Below, piece by piece: positions 1-8,800 of a stretch of 64,000 nt of DNA. Position numbers and translations under genes: made by a program. The stretch spans positions 388,101-452,100 of the forward strand of contig NW_008705583.1 of assembly GCF_000186865.1 (NCBI RefSeq), given 5' to 3'. The notes under the pieces are model-generated. The model had not been told where the DNA came from, did no database searches, and saw nothing but the letters and a program-made list of their open reading frames with translations. How positions within the stretch are numbered: the stretch's first letter is position 1; each line of letters opens with the position of its first letter. The DNA is from Aureococcus anophagefferens. Taxonomy: Eukaryota; Sar; Pelagophyceae; Pelagomonadales; Pelagomonadaceae.

Positions 1-4
1 GAGC

Positions 5-739
5 ATGCCTCGACGCGGCAAGCCAGCACGGCAGGAGACGCACGCGCCGCCGCCGGACGGCGAGGAGGAGCTCTACGCTTCTCAGCAGTACTGGCGGCAG
101 CGCTACGCCACTTGCGCGCCGGAGACGGACACCTTCGAGTGGTTCTTGGATTGGGAGAGCCTCGCGCCGCTCCTCGACGGCTGCCTCAAAAAGAAGCACG
201 ACGTCCTGGACGTGGGCTGCGGCGCGTCGACGCTGCTCATGGACATGCGCGCCGCGGGCTACGGCGGCCGCCTCGTCGGCGTCGACTACGTCAAAGAGGC
301 GCTCGACGTCGTCCGCGCGGCCGCGGCGGCCGCGCGCGTCGACCTCGTCGTGGGCGACTGCCGGGACCTGGACTTTTGCGACGGCGATTTCGACGCCGTC
401 GTCGACAAGGGCACGGTCGACGCCATGATCTCCGGCGGGCCGGACGCCGTCGTCGCGGCCTGCGCGGAATGCGCGCGCGTGCTGCGGCACGGCGGCCGCT
501 TCGTCGTCTGCAGCCACCACAGAGCCGATGCCGACGGCGACCTCGACGACGACGCCTGGCTCGGCGCCGTCGTCGGCGGCCTCGCGTCGCGCGACGAGGC
601 CGACGCGGCCGCGTGGCGCCTCGACGTCCACGCGCTCGCGGGCGCGGCCGAGGGCGACGCGCCCTGCGTCTACGTCTTCACGAAGTGCCGCAGCCACCGC
701 GGCGCCGGCCTCGAGGTCGAGTTCCACGAGCACGGGTAG
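5..739 (+). CDS. Class I SAM methyltransferase, EEF1AKMT4/METTL13-like
   Basis: A 244-residue protein with a class I methyltransferase fold. An early YWRQRY motif (about residues 29-34) precedes the SAM-binding motif LDVGCGAS (about 68-75), an acidic motif II (VGVDY) and the DKGTVDAM segment. YW-x-RY and DKGT are typical of the METTL13/EEF1AKMT4 group that methylates lysine or the N-terminus of elongation factor 1A. The fold is clear; the substrate is inferred from family resemblance. The ATG lies 4 bp from the window edge, so an upstream exon or start cannot be excluded. The stop is TAG. The next gene starts 205 bp downstream on the same strand. Confidence 0.75.
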   Translation: MPRRGKPARQETHAPPPDGEEELYASQQYWRQRYATCAPETDTFEWFLDWESLAPLLDGCLKKKHDVLDVGCGASTLLMDMRAAGYGGRLVGVDYVKEALDVVRAAAAAARVDLVVGDCRDLDFCDGDFDAVVDKGTVDAMISGGPDAVVAACAECARVLRHGGRFVVCSHHRADADGDLDDDAWLGAVVGGLASRDEADAAAWRLDVHALAGAAEGDAPCVYVFTKCRSHRGAGLEVEFHEHG

Positions 740-870
740 GCCTTGTGTTTTTCTTACCTGGTCCGGGGGGGCAACATCGCAAGTTGAATGGCTGCGAGCA
801 GTCCGATTGCGCGCAATTGCGCATCGATTGCCGCAAACCACGACGGCTGCTACCGATGCGCTGTAGCTAG

Positions 871-944
871 CAATTGCACCGCTGCGCAGCGCCTTGCTGC
901 GGCAATCCAATTGCACCGCTGCGCAGCGCCTTGCTGCGGCAATC
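871..944 (+). repeat. Perfect 37-bp tandem duplication abutting a start codon
   Basis: Two identical 37-bp units (871-907 and 908-944), each beginning CAATTGCACC and ending GCGGCAATC. The second copy ends exactly at the ATG of the tocopherol cyclase-like gene. The unit holds the palindromes CAATTG and GCTGCGCAGC. The duplication probably lies in the 5' leader or core promoter. Confidence 0.9.
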
Positions 945-2042
945 ATGCTCGCGATCGCAGCGCTCATCGTCACCATCGCGAATGCGGCGACGACGCGGCG
1001 GCCGCTGCCCTTCGAGGCGCGGTCGCCGCCGCGCCGGGGCCCCTTCTTCAACGGCTGGTGCCTGCGCGCCATGGACGAGACGGGCTGCTCGGCGACGGCC
1101 ATCGTCGGCTGCTTCTCGCGCGGCGCCCGCGCGGAGCACCTCGTCGCCGTCGCCGCGCGCGCGCGGACGCCGGACGGGGGCTTCGAGACGGCATGCGCGC
1201 AGCGCGTCTACGGCGGCGACGAGTGCCGCCTCGACGGCGCGCCGCGCGGCGCGGGCCCGAGCCTGCGCTTCGAGGCGCCCTGCGGCGTGCTCGCGGCCGA
1301 CGGCGGCGACCTGCGCGCGACGTTCGCGCTGCCCGGCGGCGACGGCCGCGACGTCGCCGTCGACCTCGCGGCCGCGGCGTCGTCGCCCTGGGCCGCGGGC
1401 GGCGGGCCCGAGGGCTGGCTCGGCCGGCGGCTGACGGGCTGGGCCCTGCCCTGCCGCTACGCCGTGCGCTGCGTCGACTCGCCCGCGGTCGCCGCCGCGA
1501 CCGCGGGGTCGTCGCGGTGGGCGAGCTCGTCGGCGCTCCTGCACGCGGAGGCGAACCACGGGCGCTCGTTTCCGAAGCAGTGGGTCTGGTGCCAGGGCGC
1601 GGCCCGCGGCCGCAGCGTGCTCGCCGTCGGCGGCACGTTCCGGGTCGGGCCGCTGCCTTTGGCGGACACGTGGCTCGTCCGCTACGCGTCGCCCGCGGTC
1701 GGCGAGTGGGCCTTCCGCACGACGGATCTGCGGACGACGGCGACGTCGGACCTCGCGCCGCCCGCCGCCGGCCCGGCGACGGCGCGACTGACGCTCGAGC
1801 GGCGCACGCGAGGCGAGCGGCGGATTCTGGACCTCGTCGCGTCCGCGGACGAGTTCCTCCCGGACGCGCTCTTCGTGCCGACGCCCGGCGGCTTCTCCGA
1901 CGACCCGGGCACGCGCGAGGCCCTCGCCGCGACGGTCGCCGTGACCGCGTCGGTCGTCGACGGCGGTCGCCGGCGCGTCGTCGACGAGGCGACCATCGAG
2001 GGCGCGTGCCTCGAGTTCGGCGGCCGCTACGTCGCGCGGTAA
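945..2042 (+). CDS. Tocopherol cyclase-like protein
   Basis: A 365-residue protein starting at the first ATG with a hydrophobic signal-like leader (MLAIAALIVTIANA). Family hallmarks are FNGW near the N-terminus, HAEANHGRSFP followed by WVWCQG in the middle, and a C-terminal CLEFGG. These match the tocopherol cyclase (VTE1) family, which closes the chromanol ring of tocopherols in plastids. The plant enzymes are longer and the HAE-N-G-SFP-W-W core is shared by a wider lipocalin-like family, so the assignment is to the family and not necessarily to VTE1 activity. The leader suggests secretory or plastid routing. Longer reading-frame extensions upstream lack an ATG. Confidence 0.72.
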   Translation: MLAIAALIVTIANAATTRRPLPFEARSPPRRGPFFNGWCLRAMDETGCSATAIVGCFSRGARAEHLVAVAARARTPDGGFETACAQRVYGGDECRLDGAPRGAGPSLRFEAPCGVLAADGGDLRATFALPGGDGRDVAVDLAAAASSPWAAGGGPEGWLGRRLTGWALPCRYAVRCVDSPAVAAATAGSSRWASSSALLHAEANHGRSFPKQWVWCQGAARGRSVLAVGGTFRVGPLPLADTWLVRYASPAVGEWAFRTTDLRTTATSDLAPPAAGPATARLTLERRTRGERRILDLVASADEFLPDALFVPTPGGFSDDPGTREALAATVAVTASVVDGGRRRVVDEATIEGACLEFGGRYVAR

Positions 2043-2124
2043 GAGTCGGTGGTTACATCGGGGGGGCTGGCCGCACGTGTTTTTTTGGGGGGGCGGGGCG
2101 GGGCGGCCGCCCGCGGCTCGCGGC

Positions 2125-3384
2125 CTAGGCCTTGCACTTCTCGGCGATGAGGACGGCGTTGAGCGCGGCGCCGCGGAGGAGCTGGTCGCCGCAGATGAAG
2201 AAGTCGAGGCCCCTGTCGCCGAAGACGTCGTTCTGGCGGATGCGGCCGACCTCGACGTCGTAGTTGCCCGTGGACGTGATCGGCATCGGGTAGAGGCCCG
2301 CGTCCGTGTCGTCGGCGATGGCGAGGCCCGGGAAGCCCGTGAGGGCCTTGCGGGCGGCCTCGGGCGTGACGGGCTTGACGGTCTCGATGGTGATGGCCTC
2401 GGAGTGCGCGCGGAGCGTCGGGATGCGGACCGCCGTGCACGACACCTTCGGCGGCGCCGTGTCGAGTTTCGCGTCCGCGGCCGCGTCGGGGATGGGCGGG
2501 AAGCCGAGGATCTTGCGGCACTCCCAGGTGACCTTCATCTCCTCCTTGGTGTAGCCGTTGGCCTGGAACTTGTCGATGTGCGGGATGACGTTGAACGCGA
2601 GCGGGTGCGCGAACTCCGAATTGGGCACCTTCTCCTTGAAGCGGCCCATGCTGTCGACGTACTTCTCGCCCTCGGTCGACGCCATGGCGACGCCGTCGCG
2701 GAGCTCGGCCATGCCCGCGGCGCCCGCGCCGGACGCGGCCTGGTACGTCGACACGATGACCTTCTTGAGGCCAAACTCCTTGAAGAGCGGGTAGAGCGCC
2801 ATGAGGGCGATGGCCGTCGTGCAGTTCGGGTTCGCGATGACCGAGGCGCCCTCGCACTGGTCGCCGTTGACCTCGGGCACGACGAGGGGCACGCCGTCCT
2901 TGTAGCGGAGCGCGGAGCTGTTGTCGACGACGACGCCGCCCTCGGCGAGCACCGACCCGATCGCGTCCGCGTACTCCTCGGCGAAGTCGCCGGACGCGGC
3001 GAGGAAGACGACGTCGAAGCCCGTGACGGCGTCGACGCTGAACTTCTCCGTCGTGATGTCGCCCCAGTTCGCCGTCGCCACCGTCTTGCCGCCCGACGAG
3101 CCGAAGCAGACGGGAGGCCCGTCGCAGGGGAACTCGCGCGTCTCGAGGCACCCGATGATCTCCGCGCCGACGGCGCCCGTGGCGCCGACGATGCCCACCT
3201 TGAGCGGGGCGCCGCCCGCGGCCATGACCGTCGCGCTCAGGACCCGCACGCCGGCGCTGCGGTACGGCCGGCTCAGCGAGCGCCGCGGGGACGCGAGGGC
3301 CCGGCCCGACAGGGACTGGAAGGCGTCGGCAATGGGGAGCGCCAGGGCCAGCGCGAGGAGGACCTTCTTCATGAACGACACCAT
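2125..3384 (-). CDS. asd: Aspartate-semialdehyde dehydrogenase, plastid-targeted
   Basis: A 419-residue enzyme that reduces aspartyl phosphate to aspartate semialdehyde with NADPH, the branch point to lysine, threonine and methionine. Visible are the nucleotide-binding GATGAVG (about residue 68), the SSGGK loop, the active-site ANPNCTT with catalytic Cys near residue 188, and the RAHSE segment with the catalytic His. The N-terminus is a signal peptide ending ADAF-Q followed by an Arg/Ser-rich transit-like stretch. This is the bipartite leader with an aromatic at +1 or -1 that is typical of stramenopile secondary plastids. There are two possible ATGs (3384 and 3372). It is convergent with the upstream gene, with 82 bp between the stops. 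Confidence 0.93.
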   Translation of the reverse strand: MVSFMKKVLLALALALPIADAFQSLSGRALASPRRSLSRPYRSAGVRVLSATVMAAGGAPLKVGIVGATGAVGAEIIGCLETREFPCDGPPVCFGSSGGKTVATANWGDITTEKFSVDAVTGFDVVFLAASGDFAEEYADAIGSVLAEGGVVVDNSSALRYKDGVPLVVPEVNGDQCEGASVIANPNCTTAIALMALYPLFKEFGLKKVIVSTYQAASGAGAAGMAELRDGVAMASTEGEKYVDSMGRFKEKVPNSEFAHPLAFNVIPHIDKFQANGYTKEEMKVTWECRKILGFPPIPDAAADAKLDTAPPKVSCTAVRIPTLRAHSEAITIETVKPVTPEAARKALTGFPGLAIADDTDAGLYPMPITSTGNYDVEVGRIRQNDVFGDRGLDFFICGDQLLRGAALNAVLIAEKCKA

Positions 3385-4139
3385 GGTAGACTACTGCAGT
3401 AGAAGCAGGAGATCGGCGCCTCGGGCAGTGCGATTGATGGCGCGGTGGCCACCCCCTCAATTCGCTTCAGTGCCATATGCACCACGCCGCGCCGTCGTTG
3501 CGGCCGTCGATTTCATCCACTTTATCAAAAAAGTTACCCCAACGAGCGCGCGAAAACATATCTATCGACGGCTGCCGATTGATCTTTCGTCCGCCCAACT
3601 GCGGACACTAGATCTCACACTGCGGGCTGCCTCCGCGTCGCGCGTCCGCAGCACATGGGCAACCCTATAGCAACTCCTCCTGGCAGCTGCGGCGGACCCT
3701 CACGACGCGGCTCCATCTCGAAAGAGTTGCCATAGCGCATTGTGGTTCTCGAGCGCGGCGGGCTCCACGTCCTGCGCGCTGCGCGGGCCCTAATGATCTC
3801 AGCTTCTGCGCGTCCCCGCGAGGATCAGACTGGGGTTTTGGAATCTCCGCCCCCGAGTTCCTACGGCGATGTAGGCTCGTTTTCTCCCCCTGTGGGCTGG
3901 AACATGCCGAATGCCGTGTCGAAAGTTGTCCGTCCATCGACATCGACGTGCGAAATGCTGCCGAAATCAGGGTTAGTATTGATCGATTAATTCAAGAATC
4001 AATGTTGTTTGAAGAAGTTAATGTATCTCCACTTTGGATGAAGTGGATGAATCGATGCTATATCAAGAGTCCAGGGCGAAGCGCCGCTGAGATGGGCTGC
4101 TTGCGCTCGTAGGAGTTCGCCGCGCGGGATATCTCCGCC
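3385..4139. other. 755-bp divergent intergenic region, no gene seen
   Basis: This lies between the divergent ASADH and coiled-coil genes. Base composition is more balanced than the coding DNA around it, especially 3950-4080. Short open frames exist on both strands but lack domain content or G+C-coding signature. No tRNA cloverleaf or known RNA was recognised. It presumably holds both promoters. Confidence 0.5.
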
Positions 4140-5624
4140 ATGACGGTCGCGGGCCTGCGGAGCGGGTCCGCGGCGACGCCCATCTCGAAGAAGGCGCGGA
4201 AGCCCAAGAAGCGGGGCCTCGGCGGCTGGGGGTCCCTGGCGAGCACGGTGCGGACGCGGAGCGTCGTCCCCGGCCCGCCGAGCGACGGCCTGAGGGAGCG
4301 CTACGACCACGTCATCAAGGAGAACCGGGCCATCCAGCTCAAGCTCCTCCAGAAGGAGGCGGAGCTGCTCTTAATGGATCCGCTGAAGCTCGAGTCGCTC
4401 GAGGGCGAGCTCGAGGAGCGGGACCTCCACGCGCGGCTCACGGAGCTCGCGGCGCGCACGGCGGCCGTCGAGGACCGGGGCGTCGCCGCGGACCGGCGCC
4501 ACGGCCACAACGTCGAGCGCGCGCGGCGGGCCATCCAGGGCGACACGGTCCGGTACCAGCGCGCGGTCATCCGCGACCGCGAGCTCAAGGCCGACATGGA
4601 GAAGCACCGGCGCGAGCTGGGCGTCGTGCGGTCCGAGTGGTTCAGCGAGCGCGACGTGCGGACCATGCAGTGCGCGGACATGGAGCGCAAGATCGCCGAG
4701 AAGATGACCGCGTCGGAGCGGTCGAAGGCGCGCCTGAAGAAGCAGGGCGCGCTCCGCGAGACCTACGGCGCGCAGATCGACGCGCTCAAGCGGGAGAACG
4801 CGGAGATCAAGGCCGTCATCGCCGAGGCCCACGGCTACGTCGACGACAAGCTCCTGGCTGTCCACGACATCGCGGAGCTCCACCGCGCGCGCGAGCACCA
4901 GCCGCCTGGTATTTCTACCCACGCGTCGACGCACTCGTCGCTCACCGACGGCCCGCCGCCGGCGAGCCGGCCCGTGGCCTTTGTGCAGGGCTTCGTGCAC
5001 AAGTTCTGCATGCAGCTCAACGGCATGCTCGCGGCGTCGCGCGGCGCGTCGCGCCTCGTCGAGGAGGAGGAGCTCCAGTCCGCGCAGTCGGAGCGCGCGG
5101 AGCGCATGGCGGCGCTCCGCGAGGCCCACGCGGCGTCGGCGGCGGCGCGGGACGAGGCCGCGGCCGCCGTCGCCGACGTCGACGAGCGCGCGCGCGCCGC
5201 GGAGCGCGCGCGCGCGGACGCGGCCGCCGCGGCCGACGCCGAGGCCGGCAAGCGCGCGAAGGAGCTCGCGGACCTCGCGGCGCAGCGCGACGACCTCGCG
5301 GCCCAGGCCGCGCGCCTCGACGCGGCGCTCGCCGCCATCGCCGCCGCCGACGACGCCGCGGGGCCCCTCGCGGCCGAGGCGGACGCGCTCGCCGCGCACT
5401 TGGCGGAGAAGACGGGCGACGCGCCGCCGACGGCCGAGACGCCGCCCGTGGACCGCGCGGCGCCGGCGCCGCCCGACGCCGCCGTCGCGGACCTCCGGAG
5501 CGAGCTCGCCAAGCTCGAGGACGACGCGGTCCTCGAGGAGCCGGGCGAGATCGACGCGGCACTCGCGCGCGTCGACGCCATGCTCGCGACCCTCGCCGGC
5601 GCGTCGCGGCCCCCGTCCCCATGA
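4140..5624 (+). CDS. Coiled-coil protein of unknown function
   Basis: A 494-residue protein that I do not recognise. After a basic N-terminus (residues 1-50) it is almost wholly helical: a charged heptad-rich coiled coil at about 55-250, a linker rich in Pro/Thr/Ser with FVQGFVHKFC at about 280-290, and a second very Ala/Glu/Asp/Arg-rich coiled coil from about 310 to the end. The layout resembles axonemal, centrosomal or other scaffold proteins, but no specific family motif is visible. A GT...CAG pair at 4909-4988 would be an 80-nt intron, but removing it breaks the frame, so the gene is read as one exon. Confidence 0.6.
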   Translation: MTVAGLRSGSAATPISKKARKPKKRGLGGWGSLASTVRTRSVVPGPPSDGLRERYDHVIKENRAIQLKLLQKEAELLLMDPLKLESLEGELEERDLHARLTELAARTAAVEDRGVAADRRHGHNVERARRAIQGDTVRYQRAVIRDRELKADMEKHRRELGVVRSEWFSERDVRTMQCADMERKIAEKMTASERSKARLKKQGALRETYGAQIDALKRENAEIKAVIAEAHGYVDDKLLAVHDIAELHRAREHQPPGISTHASTHSSLTDGPPPASRPVAFVQGFVHKFCMQLNGMLAASRGASRLVEEEELQSAQSERAERMAALREAHAASAAARDEAAAAVADVDERARAAERARADAAAAADAEAGKRAKELADLAAQRDDLAAQAARLDAALAAIAAADDAAGPLAAEADALAAHLAEKTGDAPPTAETPPVDRAAPAPPDAAVADLRSELAKLEDDAVLEEPGEIDAALARVDAMLATLAGASRPPSP

Positions 5625-5906
5625 GGCGCGCGGGCGGAGGCTTCAGTGGCACGAATGGTCTCTAGTGCGGCGGCCGGCGACTCTGGGGGGAGCGGCCGGC
5701 GGCCGGCGGCATCTACCGCCGAAGTTCCAGGTCCTTCCCAGGCGTAGGCGTAGGCCACTTCGTAGGCCTCGGGCCTCGCAACTGGCCACGCACACCCCAC
5801 CACGTGTCGAAGGGCCAGGACTCGCCGCGATCACCAAAACAACGACGGCACCCCCCGGTTCGCGACGCGATCGAGTTACGGGCGGGGGGAGCGAGGCGGG
5901 CGAGAT

Positions 5907-7661
5907 CTACGAGCGGCGCGGCGGCGCCTTCTTGCGCTGGGGCTTGTTTCCCTGGCTCCGCCGGTTCTGGGGCGGGGCCTTCTTCTCGACGCGGATGTTG
6001 CGGACCTGCTTGAGGCCCATGAAGCCGACGGCGCGCGGCGTGAGCGCCGGGATGTCGACGAGCTTGTAGTCGTCGACGGCCATCGCGTTCGCGCGGTCCA
6101 CGAGCTCCTGCTTGCTCCAGCCGAGGGCCTTGGCCTTGGCGTTCGTGTGGCCGAGCCAGGCGACGTAGGCCTTGTCGCGGACGTCGCGGGCGATGGCCTT
6201 CATGGCCGCGACGGACGCGGCCGCGTCGTCGCCCGCGGGCAGCACCGCCGCCGGGTCCGCGTCGCCGAGGCCCGGCACGTCGCCGAGCATGCCCAGCGCG
6301 TGGCCCTGCTCCCAGTGCTCGAGGACGAGGAGCGCCTCGCCCGATGCGCCCGCGCGGCCCGTGCGGCCCGCGCGGTGCACGAACTGCTCGCGCGAGTCCG
6401 GCGCGCCGAGCTGGACGACGAGCGACACGCCGGGGTAGTCGACGCCGCGCGCGGCGACGTCCGTGGCGACGAGGATCGCGTGGGCCGATGACGCGTCGGC
6501 GTCGCGAAAGGCGTTGGACACGCGCGTCCGGTAGCTCTGCGTCTTCCGCGAGTGGAGCGCCGCGTTGTCGAGGCCCCGCCGGTGGAGGTAGGCCGCCGCG
6601 AGCTCCGCCGACGCCGTCGTCGGGCAGAAGACGACGACCTTGGACCCGCCCTTGCCGCCGCGGTGCGCGTTTAGCGCGTTCGCGAGGGACCCGAGCGCGT
6701 CCGCGCCCCGCGGCAAACTCAGCCGCGAGAGCGCGACGCGCGCGGCCGTCGCGTCGGCGACCGTGGACCCGAGGCCCGCCGCGTCGAGGCGCGCGTGGTC
6801 CCGCTTCACGGCGCCGCTCCGCAGCATGCGGTCCAGATCCGCGGGCATCGTCGCGGAGAAGCAGAGCGTCTGCCGGCTCCGGCTCGACGCGGCGACGATC
6901 TGCGTGAGCTGGCGCTCGAAGCCCTCGTCTAAGAGCCGGTCGCCCTCGTCGAGCACGAGCGTCTGGGCGCCCCGCAGCAGCCGCTCGTCGCCGCCGAGCA
7001 GGTCGCAGAGCCGCCCGGGGGTCGCGACGAGCACGTCGACGCCGGCCTTTAATTTCCGCACGTCCGCGCCCTTGGACGTGCCGCCGACGACGCAGCAGCA
7101 CTTGGCGGGCGTGCCCGCGGCGAGGCGCTCGGCCTGGGCGTGGATCTGCTGGGCGAGCTCGCGCGTCGGCGACAGCACGACGACGCGCGGCCGCCGCTTC
7201 TCCCGGTCGAGCAGGTCGCCCTCGAGGAGCCGCTTCAGCGACGGCACGAGGAAGGCCAGGGTCTTGCCCGTGCCCGTCTGCGCACGCGCGACGATGTCGT
7301 CGCCGTCGGACGCCGGCCCGAAGGCGAGCTCCTGGATGGGCGTCATCGCCGCGTCCTCGCCGAGCTGCTTAAGCACGTTGCGCGCGAGCTTGCCCGGCAG
7401 CGGCAGCGACGCGAACGCCGTGCCCTCGACCGCGGGCGCGTCCGCGGGCGGCGCCGCGGGCGCTTTCGCGGGTGGCTTCGCCGCCGCCTTGAGCTTGGGC
7501 GCCGCGTCGGAGGTGAACTGCGCCGCACGTTTCGCCTGGCGCGACGCCGACGTCGTCGCGAAGAGCGGGCTGAGAGCCGGTCGCGCGACGAGGCGGCGGC
7601 AGCTCTGCAGCGCAGAAGCGCTGCGTAGCGCGCTGATCAAGAGCATGAGGCTGGGACGCAT
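5907..7661 (-). CDS. DEAD-box-family RNA helicase with DEGD motif II
   Basis: A 584-residue ATP-dependent RNA helicase. All core motifs are present in order: Q-motif region, AQTGTGKT (motif I), PTRELAQQ (Ia), TPGR (Ib), LDEGDRLLD (II), SAT (III), VATDVAARGVD (V) and HRAGRTGRAG (VI). Motif II is DEGD instead of DEAD. The first 70 residues form a hydrophobic/Arg-rich leader with cleavage-like SALQS, suggesting a plastid or mitochondrial helicase acting in organellar RNA metabolism or ribosome assembly. The C-terminal tail is basic (KKAPP-x-RR). It is convergent with the coiled-coil gene, with 282 bp between stops. Confidence 0.9.
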   Translation of the reverse strand: MRPSLMLLISALRSASALQSCRRLVARPALSPLFATTSASRQAKRAAQFTSDAAPKLKAAAKPPAKAPAAPPADAPAVEGTAFASLPLPGKLARNVLKQLGEDAAMTPIQELAFGPASDGDDIVARAQTGTGKTLAFLVPSLKRLLEGDLLDREKRRPRVVVLSPTRELAQQIHAQAERLAAGTPAKCCCVVGGTSKGADVRKLKAGVDVLVATPGRLCDLLGGDERLLRGAQTLVLDEGDRLLDEGFERQLTQIVAASSRSRQTLCFSATMPADLDRMLRSGAVKRDHARLDAAGLGSTVADATAARVALSRLSLPRGADALGSLANALNAHRGGKGGSKVVVFCPTTASAELAAAYLHRRGLDNAALHSRKTQSYRTRVSNAFRDADASSAHAILVATDVAARGVDYPGVSLVVQLGAPDSREQFVHRAGRTGRAGASGEALLVLEHWEQGHALGMLGDVPGLGDADPAAVLPAGDDAAASVAAMKAIARDVRDKAYVAWLGHTNAKAKALGWSKQELVDRANAMAVDDYKLVDIPALTPRAVGFMGLKQVRNIRVEKKAPPQNRRSQGNKPQRKKAPPRRS

Positions 7662-7833
7662 CGGTCGACCGAAGTTTTCGCTCGCCCAGCGTGTTCACAG
7701 GCTTGACCTCAACAGCATCGCGTCTTCAACATCGGCGTGCGAGCGTCCAAAGCGAGCTGCCGCAGGAATATCCTTAGCCCGCGACTTCTCCAGGTCGCAC
7801 CGCGCGTCGAGCAACGAAAAAGCGCCGCCACTT

Positions 7834-8628
7834 TTAGCCCTCCACGACGACCGGCGGCGGGAGCGCGGCGTCCACGCGCGCGAGCCACGCGGCGACCTTG
7901 GGGCTGTCGCGGACGACGTCCTCGCGGGCGGGGAGCCCCCCGACGGCGCCGAGGACGCCGAAGACCGTGACGTCCCCCAGATCCGGCGCGTCGCCGCCGC
8001 GGAAGTCGCGGTCGCCGAGCTCCGCGTCCCAGACCGCGAGCTTCTCCATGAGGGCCGCGCGCTCGTCGTCGATGCCGTACTTCTGCTTGATCTTGCCGTG
8101 GGCCATGGACATGCCGAAGGCGCCGACGTGCTTGACGAGGAACGCGTCGAACGGCGAGAACGCGGCGTCGGCGTACGAGAGCGCGAGCTTGCACTCCGCG
8201 TAGGACCGCGTGATGTTCGGGTACATCATCACCGCGAGCTCGGCGAGGGCCCAGGACGCCCAGATCCGCGCCTCGGCGCTCGCGAAGGCGTCGGAGGCCG
8301 GCGGCGCGCGCGCGAGGACCGCGTCGACGATGTCCGCGGATTCGACGACGACGGTCCCGTCGTCGAAGACGGCTATGGGCACCTTGCGGTGCGCCGTCGA
8401 GAAGGCGATCTGCTTCTTCGTCAGCGGGTTCACCTCCGTGTAGGCCAGCGGCAGCGACGCGTGGCGCGCGACGCTCTTCACCGTGTGGCAAAAGGGGCAG
8501 ATCTGGTAGCCCAGCAGGCGCAGGGCCGCGCCAGCGGGCACGCCGGGCACGGCCGCGCTGAGCTGCCGCCGGCCGATGGCGATCGCGACGCGCGGCGGCG
8601 CGATCAAGGCCACGCTGCGCAGCGCCAT
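7834..8628 (-). CDS. PTGES2/GST-like thioredoxin-fold protein
   Basis: A 264-residue protein with an N-terminal glutaredoxin/GST thioredoxin fold carrying the redox motif YQICPFCHTVK (about residues 40-50) and a DGTVVVESADIVD segment that binds glutathione in this fold. An all-helical GST-C half follows. The C-P-F-C motif and overall layout match membrane-associated prostaglandin E synthase 2 and related glutaredoxin-2-like GSTs. The prostaglandin reaction itself is not implied for an alga. I chose the ATG at 8628, which begins a mitochondrial-type presequence. In-frame ATGs at 8682 and 8781 are possible, but the latter leaves only 19 bp after the BOP1 stop. Confidence 0.78.
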   Translation of the reverse strand: MALRSVALIAPPRVAIAIGRRQLSAAVPGVPAGAALRLLGYQICPFCHTVKSVARHASLPLAYTEVNPLTKKQIAFSTAHRKVPIAVFDDGTVVVESADIVDAVLARAPPASDAFASAEARIWASWALAELAVMMYPNITRSYAECKLALSYADAAFSPFDAFLVKHVGAFGMSMAHGKIKQKYGIDDERAALMEKLAVWDAELGDRDFRGGDAPDLGDVTVFGVLGAVGGLPAREDVVRDSPKVAAWLARVDAALPPPVVVEG

Positions 8629-8800
8629 GCTCTCGGCGCCGTGCTGTGGCAGAAGATCGAGGCTGGGCAGCTCGATGCGCATGCGGCTCGTGCCACGGCG
8701 GTGCGTCGTCGGCCTTCGCGCGCGGGCGTCGGACGTCGCCGCCGGCAGGCCTGGACCGGGCCTGGACCGCGTCCCAGACATCGAGGAGAAGCGCCGAGTA

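Noticed and set aside
3665..3943. Short minus-strand open frame in the 755-bp gap
   Set aside because: No domain, signal or composition evidence; the region is not coding-like.
4909..4988. Possible 80-nt intron in the coiled-coil gene (GT...CAG)
   Set aside because: Removal shifts the frame and destroys the downstream coiled coil; the uninterrupted ORF is better.
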